Source: Paractinoplanes aksuensis (GTDB lineage Bacteria > Actinomycetota > Actinomycetes > Mycobacteriales > Micromonosporaceae). From it: a DNA stretch of 64,000 bases. The translations under genes and the position numbers were made by a program. This document shows positions 52,197-61,035 of this stretch, one piece after another. Every line of letters starts with the position of its first letter. Position 1 is the stretch's first letter. The notes under the pieces are model-generated. The model saw only the letters and a program-made list of their open reading frames with translations, ran no database searches and had not been told where the DNA came from. The stretch lies in contig NZ_JAMYJR010000056.1 in NCBI RefSeq assembly GCF_024137025.1, forward strand, positions 18,454 through 82,453, in the 5' to 3' direction.

Positions 52197-55003
52197 TGCT
52201 GGTCGTCCTGATCCTGCACGCCGCGGCCGCGCTCCTGGCCCCGGTGGCGATCCGATACGCCGGCAACCGTGCTCTCTACGGCCTCGCGCTCGTGCCGGCC
52301 GGGACCTTCGTCTGGGCCGCGGCCCAGTCGCCGCCGGTCGCCGAGACCTACCCCTGGGTGCCGCACCTGGGCATGGACCTGGCCCTGCGGATGGGCCCGC
52401 TGTCGTGGCTGATGCTGCTGATCGTCAGCGGCATCGGCGCGGTCGTGCTGGCCTACTGCGCCCGCTACTTCAAGGAGGGCGACCCGGGGCTGGGTCGCTT
52501 CGCCGGCATCTTCCTCGGCTTCGCCACCGCGATGACCGGCCTGGTCCTGACCGACGACCTGCTCCTGCTGTACGTGTTCTGGGAGCTCACCACGGTCTTC
52601 TCGTACCTGCTGATCGGGCACTCGGGCGAGCAGTCGGCCGGGCGACGGGCGGCCATGCAGGCGCTCGTCGTGACGACCGCGGGCGGGCTGGCCATGCTGG
52701 TCGGCTTCGTCATGCTCGGGCACGGCGCCGGCACGTACCGCTGGTCGGAGATCGTCGAGGGCCCGCTGCCGGCCCACAGCGCGGTCGCGGCCGTGCTGGT
52801 CCTGGCCGGGGCGCTGAGCAAGTCGGCCATCTTCCCGTTCAGCTTCTGGCTGCCGGCCGCGATGGCCGCGCCCACTCCGGCCTCGGCCTACCTGCACGCG
52901 GCGTCCATGGTCAAGGCCGGCGTCTTCCTGCTCGGCCTGCTCGGCCCGCTGCTCGCCCTGGCCGAGCCGTGGCGGCCGGTGGCGCTGGTGGCCGGGGTCA
53001 TCACGCTGCTGCTCGGTGGCTGGAACGCCATGCGGCAGCACGATCTGAAACTGCTTCTGGCGTACGGCACGGTCAGTCAACTGGGTCTGCTGACCATCGC
53101 GCTCGGGGCCGGGGGCCGGGCCGCCGCGCTGGCCGGGGCCGCCCTGCTGCTGGCGCACGCGCTGTTCAAGGCGGCGCTGTTCCTCGTCGTGGGTATCGTC
53201 GACAAGCTGGCCGGGACGCGGGACCTGCGCGAGCTGAGCGGGCTGGGCAAGCGCGCGCCGGTGCTCGCGGGCATCGCCGCGCTGGCCGTGGCCTCGATGG
53301 CCGGGGTGCCGCCGCTGGCCGGGTTCGTCGGCAAGGAGACGCTGTTCGCGGCGTTCGAGCACGGCGGCACGACCGACCGGCTGGTGCTGCTGGCGCTCGT
53401 GGCCGGGTCGGCGCTGACCGTCGCGTACGGCCTGCGGTTCCTCTGGGGCGCCTTCGCGACCAAGCCGGGCGTGGCCGCGGTCGAGGCGCCGCGGGCCGGG
53501 TTCGCCTTCGCCGCGCCGGCCGGGCTGCTCGCGCTGGCGGGGCTCGCGGTGGGCATCGGCGCGTCGTGGCTCGACGGCGTCCTCGCCCCGTACGCGGAAC
53601 TCTTCCCGGGCGAGACCGAACACCTCGCGCTGTGGCACGGCTTCGGACTGCCCCTGCTGCTGTCGGCGGCCGTCCTCGCCGCGGGTGGCACGATGTTCGC
53701 CGCCACCCTGCGCGGCCGGCCCTGGCCGGGACGCCGCCTGCCGTACGCCGAGACCGTCTACAAGTGGCTGATGTCCGCCGTCGACCGGGCCGCGGTCGAG
53801 GTCACCGGCTTCACCCAGCGCGGGTCGCTGCCGTTCTCGCTCGGCATCATCCTGGTCGTCCTGGTGCTGTTCGGCGCGGGCACGCTGGTGTTCGTCGCGC
53901 CCTGGCCCAGCGGGATCCGGCTCTGGGACACGCCGCTGCAGCTCGTGGCGGGCGCGGTCGTGGTCAGCTCGGCGTTGATCGCGGCCCGGTCCCGGCGGCG
54001 GCTGACCGCGATGATCCTGCTCGGCGTGTCCGGGTACGGCGTGGCCGTCATGTTCGTGCTGCACGGGGCGCCCGACCTGGCCCTGACCCAGTTCCTGGTC
54101 GAGACGGTCACCATCGTCATGTTCGTGCTGGTGCTGCGGCGCCTGCCGGTCCGGTTCTCGGCCCGGCCGCTGCGGGTCAGCCGGATCCTGCGGGCCACCC
54201 TGGCCGCGGCGACCGGGCTGGTGGCGGCGGGCATGGCCTACGTGGCCGTCGGCGGGCGGATCGCGACGCCGATCTCGGTCGACTTCGCCGAGCCCGCGGT
54301 GTCGTACGGCGGTGGCCACAACATCGTCAACGTGGCCCTGGTCGACATCCGGGCCTGGGACACCATGGGCGAGATCTCGGTGCTCGTGGTGGCCGCGACC
54401 GGCGTGGCGTCGCTGATCTTCCGGCGGTCCGGGGCGTTGCAACGGCGCAAGGCCGAACAAGGGACCATGTCCGCGCCGCAGGGCCCCTGGATGCGGGCCG
54501 GTGACAACCCCGAGGCCAAACGCCAGTCGATCATCCTGCAGGTGGTGGCCCGCCTGTTGTTCCACACGATCGTGATCTTCTCGATCTATCTGCTGTTCAG
54601 CGGGCACAACGCGCCCGGTGGCGGCTTCGCCGGTGGTCTGGTCGCCGGGCTGGCCCTGGTCACGCGGTATCTGGCCGGCGGGCGGCGCGAGCTCAACGCG
54701 GCCGCGCCGGTCGACGCCGGCCTGCTGCTCGGGGCGGGCCTGCTGATCGCGGTCGGCACCGGCGCGGCGGCCATGGTCGCCGGGGGTCAGGTGCTGCAGA
54801 GCGCGCTGCTCGACTTCCACCTGCCGCTGGTCGGCCACATCCACTTCGCCACGTCGGCCTTCTTCGACATCGGCGTCTACCTGATCGTGGTGGCGCTGGT
54901 GCTCGAGATCCTGCGCAGCCTCGGCGCCGAGCTGGACCGCCAGCACGAGGTCGCGGCGCGCTCGGAACGACGGGCCATCGAACGACAGAAGGAGCCGGTG
55001 TAA
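52193..55003 (+). CDS. mrpA: Mrp Na+/H+ antiporter subunit A with fused MrpB domain
   Basis: A 936-residue membrane protein. Residues about 1-480 hold the Complex-I-like proton channel core (LVFWELTTVFSYLLIGH-type helix, TPASAYLHAASMVKAGVFLL, FSFWLPAAMAAPTP), about 500-760 the MrpA C-terminal helices (GAPDLALTQFLVETVTIVMF), and about 770-936 an MnhB/MrpB domain (SGHNAPGGGFAGGLVAGLAL). The fused B domain is common in actinobacteria and explains the absence of a separate mrpB. It starts inside the response-regulator stop and ends immediately before mrpC (TAAATG). Role: Na+ extrusion and alkaline tolerance. Confidence 0.94.
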   Translation: MMLVVLILHAAAALLAPVAIRYAGNRALYGLALVPAGTFVWAAAQSPPVAETYPWVPHLGMDLALRMGPLSWLMLLIVSGIGAVVLAYCARYFKEGDPGLGRFAGIFLGFATAMTGLVLTDDLLLLYVFWELTTVFSYLLIGHSGEQSAGRRAAMQALVVTTAGGLAMLVGFVMLGHGAGTYRWSEIVEGPLPAHSAVAAVLVLAGALSKSAIFPFSFWLPAAMAAPTPASAYLHAASMVKAGVFLLGLLGPLLALAEPWRPVALVAGVITLLLGGWNAMRQHDLKLLLAYGTVSQLGLLTIALGAGGRAAALAGAALLLAHALFKAALFLVVGIVDKLAGTRDLRELSGLGKRAPVLAGIAALAVASMAGVPPLAGFVGKETLFAAFEHGGTTDRLVLLALVAGSALTVAYGLRFLWGAFATKPGVAAVEAPRAGFAFAAPAGLLALAGLAVGIGASWLDGVLAPYAELFPGETEHLALWHGFGLPLLLSAAVLAAGGTMFAATLRGRPWPGRRLPYAETVYKWLMSAVDRAAVEVTGFTQRGSLPFSLGIILVVLVLFGAGTLVFVAPWPSGIRLWDTPLQLVAGAVVVSSALIAARSRRRLTAMILLGVSGYGVAVMFVLHGAPDLALTQFLVETVTIVMFVLVLRRLPVRFSARPLRVSRILRATLAAATGLVAAGMAYVAVGGRIATPISVDFAEPAVSYGGGHNIVNVALVDIRAWDTMGEISVLVVAATGVASLIFRRSGALQRRKAEQGTMSAPQGPWMRAGDNPEAKRQSIILQVVARLLFHTIVIFSIYLLFSGHNAPGGGFAGGLVAGLALVTRYLAGGRRELNAAAPVDAGLLLGAGLLIAVGTGAAAMVAGGQVLQSALLDFHLPLVGHIHFATSAFFDIGVYLIVVALVLEILRSLGAELDRQHEVAARSERRAIERQKEPV

Positions 55004-55411
55004 ATGACTCCCAATCTGGTCTACGTCGTGGTGATCGGCGTGCTCTTCGCAGCCGGGGTCTCGATGGTGCTGGAGCGCAGCCTGACCCGCGTACTGATGG
55101 GAATGATCCTGCTCGGCAATGGTGTGAACCTGTTGATCCTGCTCGGCGGCAAGGCCGGCACGCCCCCGATCGTGGGCCTCGGCCCGGACGAGGAGATGGC
55201 CGACCCGCTGCCCCAGATCATGATCCTGACCGCGATCGTGATCACGCTGGGCATGACCGCGTTCCTGCTCGCCCTGGCCTACCGCAGCTGGGCCATGTCC
55301 GGCCACGACGAGGTGCAGGACGACGTCGAGGACCAGCGCATCATGCTGCTGGCCGAGAGGGACGAGGGTTCCGGTACGGACGACACCGACCACCACGAGG
55401 CCGCGCGATGA
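55004..55411 (+). CDS. mrpC: Mrp antiporter subunit C
   Basis: A 135-residue NuoK-like subunit with three membrane helices (MILLGNGVNLLILLGG, LPQIMILTAIVITLGMTAFL). The cytoplasmic acidic tail (DDVEDQ to DDTDHHE) is longer than usual. The ATG directly follows the mrpA stop; its end overlaps the mrpD ATG (ATGA). Confidence 0.94.
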   Translation: MTPNLVYVVVIGVLFAAGVSMVLERSLTRVLMGMILLGNGVNLLILLGGKAGTPPIVGLGPDEEMADPLPQIMILTAIVITLGMTAFLLALAYRSWAMSGHDEVQDDVEDQRIMLLAERDEGSGTDDTDHHEAAR

Positions 55412-56916
55412 ATTTCCTGGTTCCCCTGCCCGTCGTGATGCCCTTGTTCGGGGCCGCGCTGGCGCTGATGATGGCCGGCAAGCCGCGCGCCCAGCGGACG
55501 GTCAGCCTCACCGTGCTGACTGCCACCCTGCTCGTCTCGTGCGCCCTGCTCTTCCTCTCGACCGTCGACGGCCCGCTGGTCGTGGCCGTCGGGGGCTGGT
55601 CGGCGCCGCTGGGCATCGTGCTCGTGGCCGACCAGCTGGCCGCGCTGATGCTGGTCGTCTCGTCCGCCGTGACCCTGTGCGTGCTGGTCTATTCGATCGG
55701 GCAGGGCATGGCCGACGGCCACGAGGAGACGCCGCTGTCGGTCTACCACCCGACCTACCTGATCCTGACGGCCGGTGTCACTAACGCGTTCCTGGCCGGC
55801 GACCTGTTCAACCTGTACGTCGGGTTCGAGATCCTGCTGGTGGCCAGCTACGTGCTGCTCACCATCGGGGGCACGGAGAACAGGATCCGGGCCGGTTCGA
55901 CGTACGTCGTGGTGTCTCTGCTCTCGTCGGTCGTCTTCCTGACCGCGATCGGCCTGATCTACGCGGCCACCGGCACCCTCAACCTGGCCCAGCTGGTCGA
56001 GCGGCTGGACGCGCTGCCCGACGGCCTGCGGCTGATCCTGCAGGGCATGCTGCTGCTGGCGTTCGGCATCAAGGCGGCCGTGTTCCCGCTGTCGTCCTGG
56101 CTGCCGGACAGCTATCCGACCGCGCCGGCCCCGGTCACGGCGGTGTTCGCGGGCCTGCTGACCAAGGTCGGCGTGTACGCGATCATCCGCACCGAGACCC
56201 TGCTGTTCCCTGGGGGACGGGCGGCCGCCGTACTGCTGATCCTGGGTCTGCTGACGATGGTGATAGGGATCCTGGGCGCAGTGGCGCAGTCCGACATCAA
56301 ACGGTTGCTGTCGTTCACGCTGGTCAGCCATATCGGCTACCTGCTGTTCGGGGTCGGGCTGACGACCCAGCTCGGGTTGTCCAGCGCGATCTTCTACGTG
56401 GTCCACCACATCACCATCCAGACGACCCTGTTCCTCGCGGCCGGGCTGATAGAAAAACGAGGCGGCAGTACGGCCCTGGACAAGCTCGGTGGATTGGCCA
56501 AGCTCTCGCCCGTCCTCGCTGTGCTGTTCCTCGTGCCGGCGTTGAACCTGGCCGGGATCCCGCCGTTCAGCGGGTTCATCGGCAAGCTCGGCCTCGTGCA
56601 GGCCGGGGTGGCCGACGGCGGCGTGCTGGCCTGGCTGCTGGTCGGCGGCGGCATCCTGACCAGCCTGCTCACCCTGTACGCGGTGGCCCGGGTCTGGAAC
56701 CTGGCCTTCTGGCGTACGCCGCCCTCGTCGTGCCCGCCCCGGTCGCGCTCGCTGCTGCCGCCGCTGATGGTGGCGCCGACGATGGCCCTGGTCGTCTTCG
56801 GCGTCGCGCTGACCGTCGTGGCCGGACCGCTGTTCGACGTGTCCGACCAGGCCGCCTCCTCGCTGATGGAACGGGCCTACTACGTGCAGGCCGTCTTCGG
56901 CGGAGGTGCGCCGTGA
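55408..56916 (+). CDS. mrpD: Mrp antiporter subunit D
   Basis: A 502-residue NuoN/NuoL-like proton-channel subunit with about 14 helices. Conserved features include DLFNLYVGFEILLVASYVLL, FGIKAAVFPLSSWLPDSYP (channel lysine), SDIKRLLSFTLVSHIGYLLF and AGIPPFSGFIGKLGL. The stop overlaps the mrpE GTG. Confidence 0.95.
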   Translation: MNFLVPLPVVMPLFGAALALMMAGKPRAQRTVSLTVLTATLLVSCALLFLSTVDGPLVVAVGGWSAPLGIVLVADQLAALMLVVSSAVTLCVLVYSIGQGMADGHEETPLSVYHPTYLILTAGVTNAFLAGDLFNLYVGFEILLVASYVLLTIGGTENRIRAGSTYVVVSLLSSVVFLTAIGLIYAATGTLNLAQLVERLDALPDGLRLILQGMLLLAFGIKAAVFPLSSWLPDSYPTAPAPVTAVFAGLLTKVGVYAIIRTETLLFPGGRAAAVLLILGLLTMVIGILGAVAQSDIKRLLSFTLVSHIGYLLFGVGLTTQLGLSSAIFYVVHHITIQTTLFLAAGLIEKRGGSTALDKLGGLAKLSPVLAVLFLVPALNLAGIPPFSGFIGKLGLVQAGVADGGVLAWLLVGGGILTSLLTLYAVARVWNLAFWRTPPSSCPPRSRSLLPPLMVAPTMALVVFGVALTVVAGPLFDVSDQAASSLMERAYYVQAVFGGGAP

Positions 56917-57449
56917 AGGGCGGACGCTGGCGCGACCGGTGCATCGCCGCCCTGGGGCTGACCGGCATCTGGGTGCTGCTGTGGGGATCGTTCAGCGCCC
57001 TGACGTTCGTGGGCGGACTGATCATCGCGGTCATCGTGCTGGTGGTGTTCCCGCTGCCCGCGGTCACCTACGCCGGGCGGATCCACCCGCTGGGCACGCT
57101 GCGGTTCCTCGGCCGGTTCCTGACCGACATGGTGGTGGCCAGTTTCCAGGTGGTGCGGCTGGCCTTCAGCTTCGGGCACGTGCCGACGAGCGCGATCGTC
57201 GCCGTGAAGCTGCGGGCGCCCTCGGACCTGGGCCTGACCATGACCGCCGAGGCGCTGTCGCTGGTGCCCGGCAGCCTGATCGTCGACGTCGACCGCAAGA
57301 AGGGCGTGCTCTACGTGCACGTGCTCGAGGTCAAGTCGGCCGAGCAGGCCGAGCAGTTCAAGGAGGACGTGCTGGAGCTGGAACGCCGGATCATCCGCGC
57401 CTTCGGCTCCCCGGCCGAACGCCGCATCATCGAGGAGGTGCCCGCATGA
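56913..57449 (+). CDS. mrpE: Mrp antiporter subunit E
   Basis: A 178-residue subunit with two or three N-terminal helices and the conserved soluble part LTMTAEALSLVPGSLIVDVD followed by LYVHVLEV. The GTG at 56913 overlaps the mrpD stop, and its TGA overlaps the mrpF ATG. Confidence 0.94.
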   Translation: MKGGRWRDRCIAALGLTGIWVLLWGSFSALTFVGGLIIAVIVLVVFPLPAVTYAGRIHPLGTLRFLGRFLTDMVVASFQVVRLAFSFGHVPTSAIVAVKLRAPSDLGLTMTAEALSLVPGSLIVDVDRKKGVLYVHVLEVKSAEQAEQFKEDVLELERRIIRAFGSPAERRIIEEVPA

Positions 57450-57892
57450 CCGTCGTCGCGATCGTCATCACCACGCTGCTGGCCGGGGGCGCCGTCCTCG
57501 CCCTGGTCCGGATCGTCCGCGGCCCGTCCATCCTGGACCGTATCGTCGCCACCGACGTGCTGCTGGCCGTGATCGTCATGTCCATCGCCACCGAGGCCGC
57601 GTTCTCACGCGACGCGACCGCGCTGCCGGTGCTGGCGGTGCTGTCGATCCTGGGCTTCACCGGGGCGGTCAGCGTGGCCCGGTTCGCCATCCGCCGTCAG
57701 GCCCCGGCCGACCCGCCCAGCGGCCGCGACGCCGACCGGCCCAGCTCCGATTACCAGGCCGAGTCGATCGACCTGCCCGACTCGCTGGGCCTGCCGGCCG
57801 CCCTGGACCGGCGTCCGCCCGAGCCGCCGGACCGCGGCGATTCGCTGAGTCCGCCGGATCGGCTCGACCGTCCCACGGAGGAAGTGCGATGA
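57446..57892 (+). CDS. mrpF: Mrp antiporter subunit F, with C-terminal extension
   Basis: A 148-residue protein. The first 88 residues are a normal three-helix MrpF (RIVRGPSILDRIVATDVLLA, VLAVLSILGFTGAVSVARF); about 60 extra residues rich in Asp/Pro/Arg follow, unusual in a subunit that normally has about 90 residues. Coupled at both ends by ATGA overlaps. Confidence 0.93.
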   Translation: MTVVAIVITTLLAGGAVLALVRIVRGPSILDRIVATDVLLAVIVMSIATEAAFSRDATALPVLAVLSILGFTGAVSVARFAIRRQAPADPPSGRDADRPSSDYQAESIDLPDSLGLPAALDRRPPEPPDRGDSLSPPDRLDRPTEEVR

Positions 57893-58230
57893 GCGGCGTG
57901 CTGGACGTGATCGCATGGTTCCTGCTGGTGGTCGGGGCGCTGTTGAGCCTGTCGGCCGGGGTGGCGCTGATCCGCTTCCCCGACCTGCTCTCCCGGATGC
58001 ACGCCGCAACAAAACCGCAGGTGCTCGGCCTGCTTCTGGTGCTGATCGGCTGCGCGCTGCGCCTGCGCGACGCCGTCGACATCACCACCCTGCTGCTGGT
58101 GGCCGTCTTCTCGATGGCCACGGCCCCGGTCGCCGCCCACATGATCGGCCGGGCCGCCTACCGCGCCGGCCAGGCCCGGGCCGACCTGCTCGTGGTCGAC
58201 GAACTGGCCGACGCCGACGACAAACGCTGA
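57889..58230 (+). CDS. mrpG: Mrp antiporter subunit G
   Basis: A 113-residue three-helix subunit with LSLSAGVALIRFPDLLSRMH and ATKPQVLGLLLVLIGCALRL, the family hallmark. It completes the Mrp(AB)CDEFG set. The BON protein gene follows after 11 nt. Confidence 0.94.
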   Translation: MSGVLDVIAWFLLVVGALLSLSAGVALIRFPDLLSRMHAATKPQVLGLLLVLIGCALRLRDAVDITTLLLVAVFSMATAPVAAHMIGRAAYRAGQARADLLVVDELADADDKR

Positions 58231-58241
58231 GGAGGCACGCC

Positions 58242-58697
58242 ATGGAGTCCGACGCCGACGGTGAACTCGCCCGCCGGATAGCCGAGGCGCTGGCCGCCGA
58301 CGAGCGCTACCGGCGCCAGCCGCTGGCCGTCCAGGTGCAGAACCGCGTGGCCATCCTGACCGGCACGGTCGAGAGCCCCGAGGTCTACGACGCGGTCACG
58401 TCGTACGTCCGCGGAACCCCCGGCGTGCGCGACCTGTGCGACGGCATCATCGTGCAGGACGGCGAGGCCCGGATGCGCGACGCCCGCCACTTCGGCGAGC
58501 TGGCCGCCCGCTTGGCCGTGCAACCCGTCCAGGGCACCCGGCGCGGCCGCCCGGCTGCGGTCGTGGCCCGGTTGGTGATGCTCGCGGTGACCGCCCTCAT
58601 CGTCATCATCGAGATCGCGGGCTGGCTGGCCGCGGTGTTCGGCGTGGGCCTGCTGGCCTGGACGGCCGACGTGCTGCTGCGGCGCCGCAAACGCTGA
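58242..58697 (+). CDS. BON-domain protein with C-terminal membrane segment
   Basis: A 151-residue protein. A BON domain covers about 8-75 (VAILTGTVESPEVYDAVTSY, VRGTPGVRDLCDGI), and hydrophobic segments follow at about 106-140. The BON fold binds phospholipid. GAGGAGG precedes the ATG at 58242, 11 nt after mrpG, so it is probably co-transcribed with the antiporter and may monitor envelope stress. Confidence 0.85.
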   Translation: MESDADGELARRIAEALAADERYRRQPLAVQVQNRVAILTGTVESPEVYDAVTSYVRGTPGVRDLCDGIIVQDGEARMRDARHFGELAARLAVQPVQGTRRGRPAAVVARLVMLAVTALIVIIEIAGWLAAVFGVGLLAWTADVLLRRRKR

Positions 58698-58774
58698 CCT
58701 ATGCCCTGGGGCAGGGATGGGTTTCCCTCCCCGGCCCGATGGCCCGGCCGCCCAAGTTCCCTACCTTGATCGTC

Positions 58775-59728
58775 ATGACCTTCACCGTCGGCGACAAGCT
58801 GACCGAAACGCTGTCCCGGGCCCGCGCCGCCGCCGACGGCCCCATCGGTACCGGCCATCTGCTGTTCTCCCTGGCGTACGACAAAGAGGTCACACCCCTG
58901 CTCGACGCCTTCGACATCACGTCCACGGTCGTCCTCACGGTGCTGAGAAACCCCGGCCGCCCACCGGCCGGGCCGGACGCCGGCCCGGTCGTCGACCCCG
59001 ACGCCGCCTCCGATCGCGGCCCGTCCGACGGCCACACCGTCGTCCGCGGCACGGACGACCGCGCCGCGCCGGTCTCGGCCCCGGCTGCCGCCGCCCTGCG
59101 CGACGCCGAGGACTCCCCCTCGGCCCTGCTGGCGGCCGTGCTGACCGACCCCACCGCCGAGGCCTGCGCCGTCCTGCGGGATTGCGGCCTCGACCCGGCC
59201 GAGGTCCGCCAGGCCGCGCTCGACAACCGCGTGCCCCAGCGCCCCGACAAGCTGGCCCCCGAACTCCGCCCCGCCCGCGACGCCCTGCTGGGCCGCGTCC
59301 GCTACCGCGGCCGGGGCTTCCGCGACCGTCTGCTCTTCTCCGTCCTGGCCCGCAAGGTCAACCACGCCGGCCGCCCCGTCCTGTGGACCCGCCTCGAGGC
59401 CGACGAACAGGCCCGCCGCCAGAACCGCCCCACCACCACCGACGACATCCTGCTGGCCCTGCTGGTCACCCACGAGGTAGCCACCGCCTACCCCCACCTG
59501 TCGGCCACGGCCACCCCCCTCTACACCGGCGCCGCCACCCTGCGGGCCGAAGGCATAACCCACACCCGAGTACGAGCCACCACCGTCGAAGGCCCCGACG
59601 CCGTCCCACCGAGCAAGATTCTCGTCCCCGGCCCCCACTGGACCGAAGACACCCAGACCCTGCTCGACCGCCTGACCGCCCACCCCGGCAACCGAGCCAC
59701 CCGCCTGCTCACCACCCTCAGGCACTGA
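58775..59728 (+). CDS. Clp repeat N-terminal domain-like protein
   Basis: A 317-residue protein. Two Clp_N-like helical repeats can be seen: GDKLTETLSRARAAADGPIG with GTGHLLFSLAYD, and SPSALLAAVLTDPTAEACAV. A variable linker (about 65-105) separates them, and the C-terminal half repeats the pattern (TTTDDILLALLVTHEVATAY). There is no ATPase domain. Such orphans may bind ClpC/ClpP substrates as adaptors; this is inferred. The start ATG at 58775 lacks a strong ribosome site. Confidence 0.62.
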   Translation: MTFTVGDKLTETLSRARAAADGPIGTGHLLFSLAYDKEVTPLLDAFDITSTVVLTVLRNPGRPPAGPDAGPVVDPDAASDRGPSDGHTVVRGTDDRAAPVSAPAAAALRDAEDSPSALLAAVLTDPTAEACAVLRDCGLDPAEVRQAALDNRVPQRPDKLAPELRPARDALLGRVRYRGRGFRDRLLFSVLARKVNHAGRPVLWTRLEADEQARRQNRPTTTDDILLALLVTHEVATAYPHLSATATPLYTGAATLRAEGITHTRVRATTVEGPDAVPPSKILVPGPHWTEDTQTLLDRLTAHPGNRATRLLTTLRH

Positions 59729-59822
59729 CCTTTCTGGTGCGCCCCACCGCCGTCGGCCAGCGCTGAGTGCCTTCCCTCACGGTTCGGCCCGCGACGAAGG
59801 TTGGGCGGCGCACGATGGAGGC

Positions 59823-59981
59823 ATGAGGTACTCGTCCGTTCCGACGGCCGTGCTGGTCCGGCTGGCGGTGCTCGCGGTGGCCGTACTCATCGTCCTGATC
59901 AGTGTCCTGGGCTGGCCGGTTGCCCTGCTCGGCGTCGCCGCCGCGGCCTGGTTCCTGGACGTACGTCACCGCGGCGTCTAG
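59823..59981 (+). CDS. 52-residue membrane protein
   Basis: An ORF of 52 codons with GGAGGC directly before the ATG. The sequence MRYSSVPTAVLVRLAVLAVA continues as two hydrophobic stretches split by LGWP, ending in basic DVRHRGV. Its TAG shares the palindrome CTAG with the stop of the convergent gene at 59978. Confidence 0.6.
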   Translation: MRYSSVPTAVLVRLAVLAVAVLIVLISVLGWPVALLGVAAAAWFLDVRHRGV

Positions 59982-60166
59982 ATCGGTTGCACGGTGACGC
60001 GCGGCCACCGCTGCGCCGGCTGGTGACGGGCCAGCCGTTCCCGGGAGCGGTCGCGCAGCGCGCCTGCGCCGACCCCGGCCTCGGGTACGGCCGCATCGCG
60101 CGCGGTCCGGAGAATGCGCATCCACCACGAGTTGGCACGAATGAGCCCGATCAGGTCCGATTCCAC
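59978..60166 (-). pseudogene. DUF925-type nucleotidyltransferase with the core deleted in frame
   Basis: A 62-residue reading. MESDLIGLIRANSWWMRILR to VGAGALRD matches the N-terminus of DUF925 nucleotidyltransferase-like proteins (usually about 190 residues, with a GAGxVR loop). RSRERLARHQPAQRWPRVTV then matches their C-terminal end (RWP). The catalytic Asp-x-Asp centre is gone. The join is near 60045-60055, with the frame kept. GTG start at 60166. Confidence 0.62.
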
Positions 60167-60297
60167 CGGGCCACTGTGGCACGGCGAACCCAGCGCAATC
60201 CGGCTGGCCCTACCAAGGATGCGGGGGTCAGCCTCATCTGGACGGCGCTGGTTACCGTCCTGGCGGTCAGTCGATCGGAGACAGAATCGAGGCCGTC

Positions 60298-61035
60298 ATG
60301 GTCAAGATCAAAACAGCAGTGGCCGCGGTGGGGCTTGTCGGCGCGTTCGTGTTCGCGCCGCCCTGGCTGGCCGGGCTGTGGACTGGGAGCCACTTCGGGG
60401 GCGAGCGCAGCCTGGCCGAGGCCGGCCGCACCGCGTTGGCGGGCTTTCTCAGTTCGGGTGGCCGCGAGCTTCCACCCGATCTGCGGCGGATCGTCGACTA
60501 CTGGCTCGCCTTCCACGTGGTCAAGGCGGTGGCCGCCGCGGCCCTGCTCGTGCTGTTCGGGTTCGTGTTCTACCGGGCCCGGAACAAGGTCGCCGCGGTC
60601 GGCGCGGGCGCGCTCGGGGTGTTCTCGCTGGCCGCGCTCATGGCCAACATCCAGGGCGCGGTGGCGCCTCTGTCCTCGCTGCTGTCGCTCGCCGCGACCG
60701 GCGCTCCCGGCCCGCCGGACTGGGAACCGGCCCGCCGGCAGCTGGCCGAGGCCCGGTTCACGCCCACCGTCGAGGTTCTCGTCGGTGACTTCGCCCTGTA
60801 CCACGCGGCGATGGTCGTCGTCGCCGGTGTGCTGGCCGTCGCGCTCGGCGCGGCCAGCGTCGCGCTGTGGCGGCGGTTCGCGCGGACGAACCGGGACGGC
60901 CGTGTGTGGCAGGCCGTTTCCGCGTCGGTCGCGGTCGTGCTGACGTTGATCCTCGGCACGCTGACGGTGGCCAACGCGACCACCGCGGCCGATCCCGCGC
61001 CGGCCCTGCTGGCCTTCTTCAACGGGGGCTGGTGA
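60298..61035 (+). CDS. four-helix membrane protein of unknown function
   Basis: A 245-residue membrane protein with segments at about 8-28, 70-92, 98-115, 168-190 and 205-225. The loop between helices 1 and 2 (GSHFGGERSLAEAGRTAL...DYWLAFHVVKA) is outside or periplasmic. ATG at 60298. Its 3' end overlaps the convergent lipoprotein gene by 17 nt. No named family. Confidence 0.7.
   Translation: MVKIKTAVAAVGLVGAFVFAPPWLAGLWTGSHFGGERSLAEAGRTALAGFLSSGGRELPPDLRRIVDYWLAFHVVKAVAAAALLVLFGFVFYRARNKVAAVGAGALGVFSLAALMANIQGAVAPLSSLLSLAATGAPGPPDWEPARRQLAEARFTPTVEVLVGDFALYHAAMVVVAGVLAVALGAASVALWRRFARTNRDGRVWQAVSASVAVVLTLILGTLTVANATTAADPAPALLAFFNGGW

Noticed and set aside
52079..55396. 1105-codon open frame on the minus strand opposite mrpA
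   Set aside because: It mirrors the codon bias of the strongly supported mrpA/mrpC genes; its protein is Arg/Gln/Gly/His-rich with no domain.
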